Assembly (NCBI GenBank): GCA_002402965.1
Contig: DHGW01000066.1
Coordinates: 8,114-17,086, forward strand
Direction of reading: 5' to 3'
DNA from: Bacteroidales bacterium UBA4788
GTDB taxonomy: Bacteria; Bacteroidota; Bacteroidia; Bacteroidales; VadinHA17
DNA: 8,973 nucleotides
Below, piece after piece: positions 6,728 to 8,973 of this stretch. The notes below the pieces were generated by a model, which ran no database searches, was not told the origin of the DNA, and saw only the letters and a program-made list of their open reading frames with translations. The translations under genes and the position numbers were made by a program. Within the stretch, counting starts at the first letter, position 1. Each line of letters starts with the position of its first letter.

Positions 6728-6760
6728 CAAATGTAAGGAAAAAGAAGGCTCCCCGACAAA
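6728..6760 (-). promoter_or_regulatory. Bacteroidota-type promoter of S41 peptidase
   Basis: On the minus strand TTTG (6760-6757), 21 bases, then TACATTTG (6735-6728), an exact TAnnTTTG. Expected start is about 6720-6722, giving a leader of about 26 bases before the ATG at 6694. It is the best promoter match in the window. Confidence 0.75.
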
Positions 6761-6796
6761 TGAACTTTTTTTACTTTTTGAATTACGGGCGAGGGG

Positions 6797-8308
6797 TTAA
6801 TGTGTATTGAACCTGGTGCCGTCCTCCCTGCATATCTGCTTCATCAGGCGGCGGGCAGACATAATTGAGGTGGGGAGTCCTCCACCCGGTTCTACCCACT
6901 GGCCGCACATGTAAAAGTTTTTCAGCCCGGGAAGTGTTTGCGGCATCGGCTTCATTAGAGTATAAGCGTTCTGTGGTGTGATGAGCCACCCCTCGAACGA
7001 GCCCTTCCAGTTGCCTGTGTAGCGTTCGAAAGTCAGAGGCGTTGCCACATCGGTGACCTCAACCTGGTCTGTGATGCCCGGGAAGCGCTGTTCAAGCAGA
7101 CTGACGATCAATGCTGCCGTCTCTTCCTTTTTCTGAAGATAGACATTCCTGTCCTCCGACAGTTTCTTCCAGTATTCAATGTCAGAATCAAGCATGACTG
7201 TAATTGCGGTTTTGCCTTCGGGTGCCATTGTCGGGTCATAATTATATATGTGTACCGGAAGCCTGTCGCGTATCTTGTCGCCAATCATAACAGGTTCCTT
7301 CAGCGGGAATGTTAAGCCGGAGACACTCGTCGGGATCTCATCGAATTTCCTGTTTACGCCGAGCGAGACGAAAAGCAACGCATGGAACATAGGCCATTTC
7401 TCGTAAGGTTCGCGTGTAGCGGCATCCAGATACTTCCCGTCGAGCATGTCGAAGAGAGTCGCATGGCCATCGGCAGCGGAGATCACCCTGTCTGCATGTA
7501 CCTCGGTGCCGTCTACCAGCCTGATACCCGTGGCTTTACCACCGGAGGTGATTATCCTGGCCACTTTTTTATTATAGTAAAGCTCGCCGCCGAGTTCCAT
7601 GTACCGTTCTTCAAGTGCCTGAGACATAGGCATTGATCCTCCTACAGGATACCCTGCATTCCGCTGGTTAATGTAAGCGAAGGCAAAGAAGAGGAAAACC
7701 ATTGAGAATTCAGGAACCCATATCTCGCTGAAGGCCTGCCTCAACAGCGGGTCACTGAAACGGCTGCAGAACTGCTCTCCTGTAATGTCCGACCACCTCT
7801 TAAACTCCTTTCCGTATTTCATGAAGGCAAAGAGAGTTCTGACCTGCTTTCTGAGCCTGGTGAAGAACGGTTCCCTGTCAGACGGGAAGTCGAATTTTGA
7901 GAACATCCTGATACCGTTGATAAAATCCATGACGGGCTCTCTGTCTGCCGGGGAGAACTCAAGCAGATGTTTTTCGAGCTTGTTTATATCGGTGTTGAAG
8001 ATCACAGCCCTGCCATCACTTCCCTCGGTCCGCCAGTATTCGTCAGAGTACACAAATTCCCTTCCCTTCGCAATGCCAGTCTCCTGCCAGATGTAGTTAT
8101 AGTTGCTTTTAGGGTCTGAGCCAACCAGCCAGTGAATACATGCGTCGAAGGTGTAACCTTTCCTTTTCCATGCAGTGCAGAGTCCGCCGGGGAGGCTGTG
8201 CATCTCGAAGACCCGGGTCCTGTAACCGTTCAGGCGTCCGTAAATGCCTGCGGCGAGGCCGGCAAAGCCTGCGCCGATAATGATAATTGATTTTTCGTGT
8301 GAAGACAT
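6797..8308 (-). CDS. FAD-dependent oxidoreductase, phytoene desaturase/RetSat-like
   Basis: A 503-aa flavoprotein from the ATG at 8308. Residues 8-20 are the dinucleotide-binding strand and GxGxxG turn (IIIIGAGFAGLAAG, G12-G17). E35 ends the second strand and would bind the ADP ribose. LPGGLCTAWKRKGYTFD (39-55) is the second FAD motif of the CrtI/carotenoid isomerase/retinol saturase group. The C-terminal block GLKNFYMCGQWVEPGGGLPT (461-480), followed by SARRL, is the matching FAD-closing motif. Length suits the family (about 490-520). Members desaturate, saturate or isomerise polyenes; the substrate cannot be read, and no carotenoid gene is nearby. An upstream ATG at 8401 adds 31 residues unlike the family and lies upstream of the predicted transcription start, so I reject it. 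Confidence 0.92.
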   Translation of the reverse strand: MSSHEKSIIIIGAGFAGLAAGIYGRLNGYRTRVFEMHSLPGGLCTAWKRKGYTFDACIHWLVGSDPKSNYNYIWQETGIAKGREFVYSDEYWRTEGSDGRAVIFNTDINKLEKHLLEFSPADREPVMDFINGIRMFSKFDFPSDREPFFTRLRKQVRTLFAFMKYGKEFKRWSDITGEQFCSRFSDPLLRQAFSEIWVPEFSMVFLFFAFAYINQRNAGYPVGGSMPMSQALEERYMELGGELYYNKKVARIITSGGKATGIRLVDGTEVHADRVISAADGHATLFDMLDGKYLDAATREPYEKWPMFHALLFVSLGVNRKFDEIPTSVSGLTFPLKEPVMIGDKIRDRLPVHIYNYDPTMAPEGKTAITVMLDSDIEYWKKLSEDRNVYLQKKEETAALIVSLLEQRFPGITDQVEVTDVATPLTFERYTGNWKGSFEGWLITPQNAYTLMKPMPQTLPGLKNFYMCGQWVEPGGGLPTSIMSARRLMKQICREDGTRFNTH

Positions 8309-8333
8309 AGGATTCAGGGATAAGTGCGGAAAA

Positions 8334-8366
8334 CAAAGATAGAAGAACCTCAGGGCATAAAGCGAA
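8334..8366 (-). promoter_or_regulatory. Bacteroidota-type promoter of the FAD oxidoreductase
   Basis: On the minus strand TATCTTTG (8341-8334) is an exact TAnnTTTG, preceded after 21 bases by TTCG (8366-8363), three of four bases of TTTG. Expected start is about 8327, about 19 bases before the ATG at 8308. The promoter lies against, or partly inside, the 5' end of the divergent peroxidase gene. Confidence 0.6.
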
Positions 8367-8370
8367 GACC

Positions 8371-8826
8371 TTGCAGGGCAAGGAGATAGGGATGGATACA
8401 TACAAAGGAAAGACGGTTCTTGTGGTGAACACTGCCAGCAAATGCGGTCTGACGCCTCAGTTTGAGGGGCTTGAGGATCTCTACAGGAAACACAGAGACA
8501 ACGGACTGGTGATACTGGGATTTCCTTCGAACCAGTTTGCCAACCAGGAGCCGGGGGACGAGAAGTCGATAGCAGAGGGATGCCTTATCAACTATGGCGT
8601 CACTTTCCCGATGTTCTCCAAGATTGATGTAAACGGTCCCGACGCACACCCGCTCTACAAGTATCTCAGGACAGAGCTCCCGGGTGTTTTAAGCAACAAG
8701 GTCAAGTGGAATTTCACAAAGTTCCTCATTGATGCGGAAGGAAAGCCCGTGAAACGGTTTTCACCGACGACGAAGCCGGATAAGATAGATCAGTACCTGG
8801 AAAAGAATGTACTCAGGAAGAACTGA
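8371..8826 (+). CDS. Glutathione peroxidase family thiol peroxidase, shortened N-terminus
   Basis: A cytoplasmic thioredoxin-fold peroxidase that reduces hydroperoxides, in bacteria usually with thioredoxin. From the TTG at 8371 it has 151 aa; from the ATG at 8392, which has an SD-like AAGGAG, 144 aa; the family usually has about 160. In TTG numbering: peroxidatic Cys25 in NTASKCGLTPQ, the tetrad partners Gln59 (NQEPG), Trp113 and Asn114 (WNFTKF), and Cys71 (EGCLINYG) where thioredoxin-dependent members keep the resolving cysteine. The Cys often found in FPCNQF is Ser53. Homology to the family appears to extend upstream of any usual start (KAKTLQGKEI, from 8359) before it fades. The gene is divergent from the FAD oxidoreductase and has no promoter I can see. 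Catalytic residues are intact, so probably active, although the first beta strand is shortened. Confidence 0.9.
   Translation: MQGKEIGMDTYKGKTVLVVNTASKCGLTPQFEGLEDLYRKHRDNGLVILGFPSNQFANQEPGDEKSIAEGCLINYGVTFPMFSKIDVNGPDAHPLYKYLRTELPGVLSNKVKWNFTKFLIDAEGKPVKRFSPTTKPDKIDQYLEKNVLRKN
8380..8385 (+). promoter_or_regulatory. SD-like AAGGAG before the internal ATG of the peroxidase
   Basis: AAGGAG sits 6 bases before the ATG at 8392, ideal spacing. The bases also encode conserved Lys-Glu of the family (GKEIGMD), so the match may be accidental, and Bacteroidota rarely depend on SD pairing. It makes 8392 a real rival to the TTG at 8371. Confidence 0.4.
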
Positions 8827-8973
8827 TTATTTTCTTTTGAACCGGCGTTTGTCCGGATGAGGGCGCGAGGGGCGGCGGCCGGCGTCATCGCCATGGCTGG
8901 CGGCTATGAAATCAGGCAGGGGAGCCCGGTAAACCTCGTAGCCGATAAGTTTCTCAATGCGCTGAAGCTTGTA
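8827..8973 (-). CDS. C-terminal end of probable DEAD-box RNA helicase (partial)
   Basis: The last 48 codons of a gene entering from the right edge, ending TAA at 8829-8827. It reads YKLQRIEKLIGYEVYRAPLP and then a tail rich in Arg, Lys and Pro ending RRFKRK. The (L)xxIEKLIG segment followed by a basic disordered tail is the usual end of RhlE-like DEAD-box helicases, where it follows helicase domain 2 and aids RNA binding. No catalytic motif lies in the window, so the call rests on this short segment. Its stop abuts the peroxidase stop (8824-8826) with no spacer, so the two genes converge tail to tail. Confidence 0.6.
   Translation of the reverse strand, partial: YKLQRIEKLIGYEVYRAPLPDFIAASHGDDAGRRPSRPHPDKRRFKRK

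Noticed and set aside
8309..8401. Upstream start at 8401 for the FAD oxidoreductase
   Set aside because: The extra 31 residues do not fit the family, and they precede the predicted transcription start from the -7 box at 8334-8341.

Overview
The window looks like a chromosomal piece of a Bacteroidota genome, probably Bacteroidales or a close relative. Three promoters have the form TTTG-like box, 21-bp spacer, TAnnTTTG, which is the Bacteroidota vegetative promoter layout. Starts mostly lack Shine-Dalgarno sequences, and two genes resemble GldL and GldM, proteins known only from this phylum. All genes lie on the minus strand except one peroxidase gene. No RNA gene, CRISPR array, IS element or integrase was seen, and no gene-free stretch exceeds 300 bases.

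Layout from left to right. (1) Positions 1-1329 hold the first 443 codons of a secreted, uncharacterised protein with a Tyr/Trp/His-rich middle and an Ala/Arg/Ser-rich tail; it runs off the left edge. (2) Positions 1460-4189 hold a three-gene minus-strand unit: a PadR-type regulator, then a 477-aa and a 312-aa membrane protein. A strong hairpin follows at 1393-1421. (3) Positions 4448-6694 hold a large exported S41 peptidase with its own promoter. (4) Positions 6797-8308 hold a FAD-dependent phytoene-desaturase-like oxidoreductase. (5) Positions 8371-8826, on the plus strand, hold a glutathione-peroxidase-family thiol peroxidase whose 5' end is squeezed into the divergent promoter. (6) Positions 8827-8973 hold the last 48 codons of what looks like a DEAD-box RNA helicase, convergent with the peroxidase and with no spacer.

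The most interesting part is the PadR unit. Both membrane proteins are built from a two-helix unit carrying the GldL-like signature FK(I/V)xHWPGAG. The unit repeats at exactly 60 residues, twice in one protein and three times in the other. Each protein then has one more helix ending in a GldM-like LALNVS/LLNLS motif and a short extracytoplasmic region that reads like the first periplasmic domain of GldM. They look like single-chain relatives of the GldL-GldM motor of type IX secretion and gliding. They lack the GldL transmembrane glutamate and the later GldM domains. The larger protein starts with a cytoplasmic helical domain resembling the HAAS-type domains that accompany PadR regulators, and its start codon overlaps the padR stop. 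A PadR-controlled envelope sensing or energy-coupling module is a reasonable inference, but no function is demonstrated.

The flanking genes (S41 peptidase, FAD oxidoreductase, peroxidase, helicase) look like ordinary housekeeping or stress genes with independent promoters.
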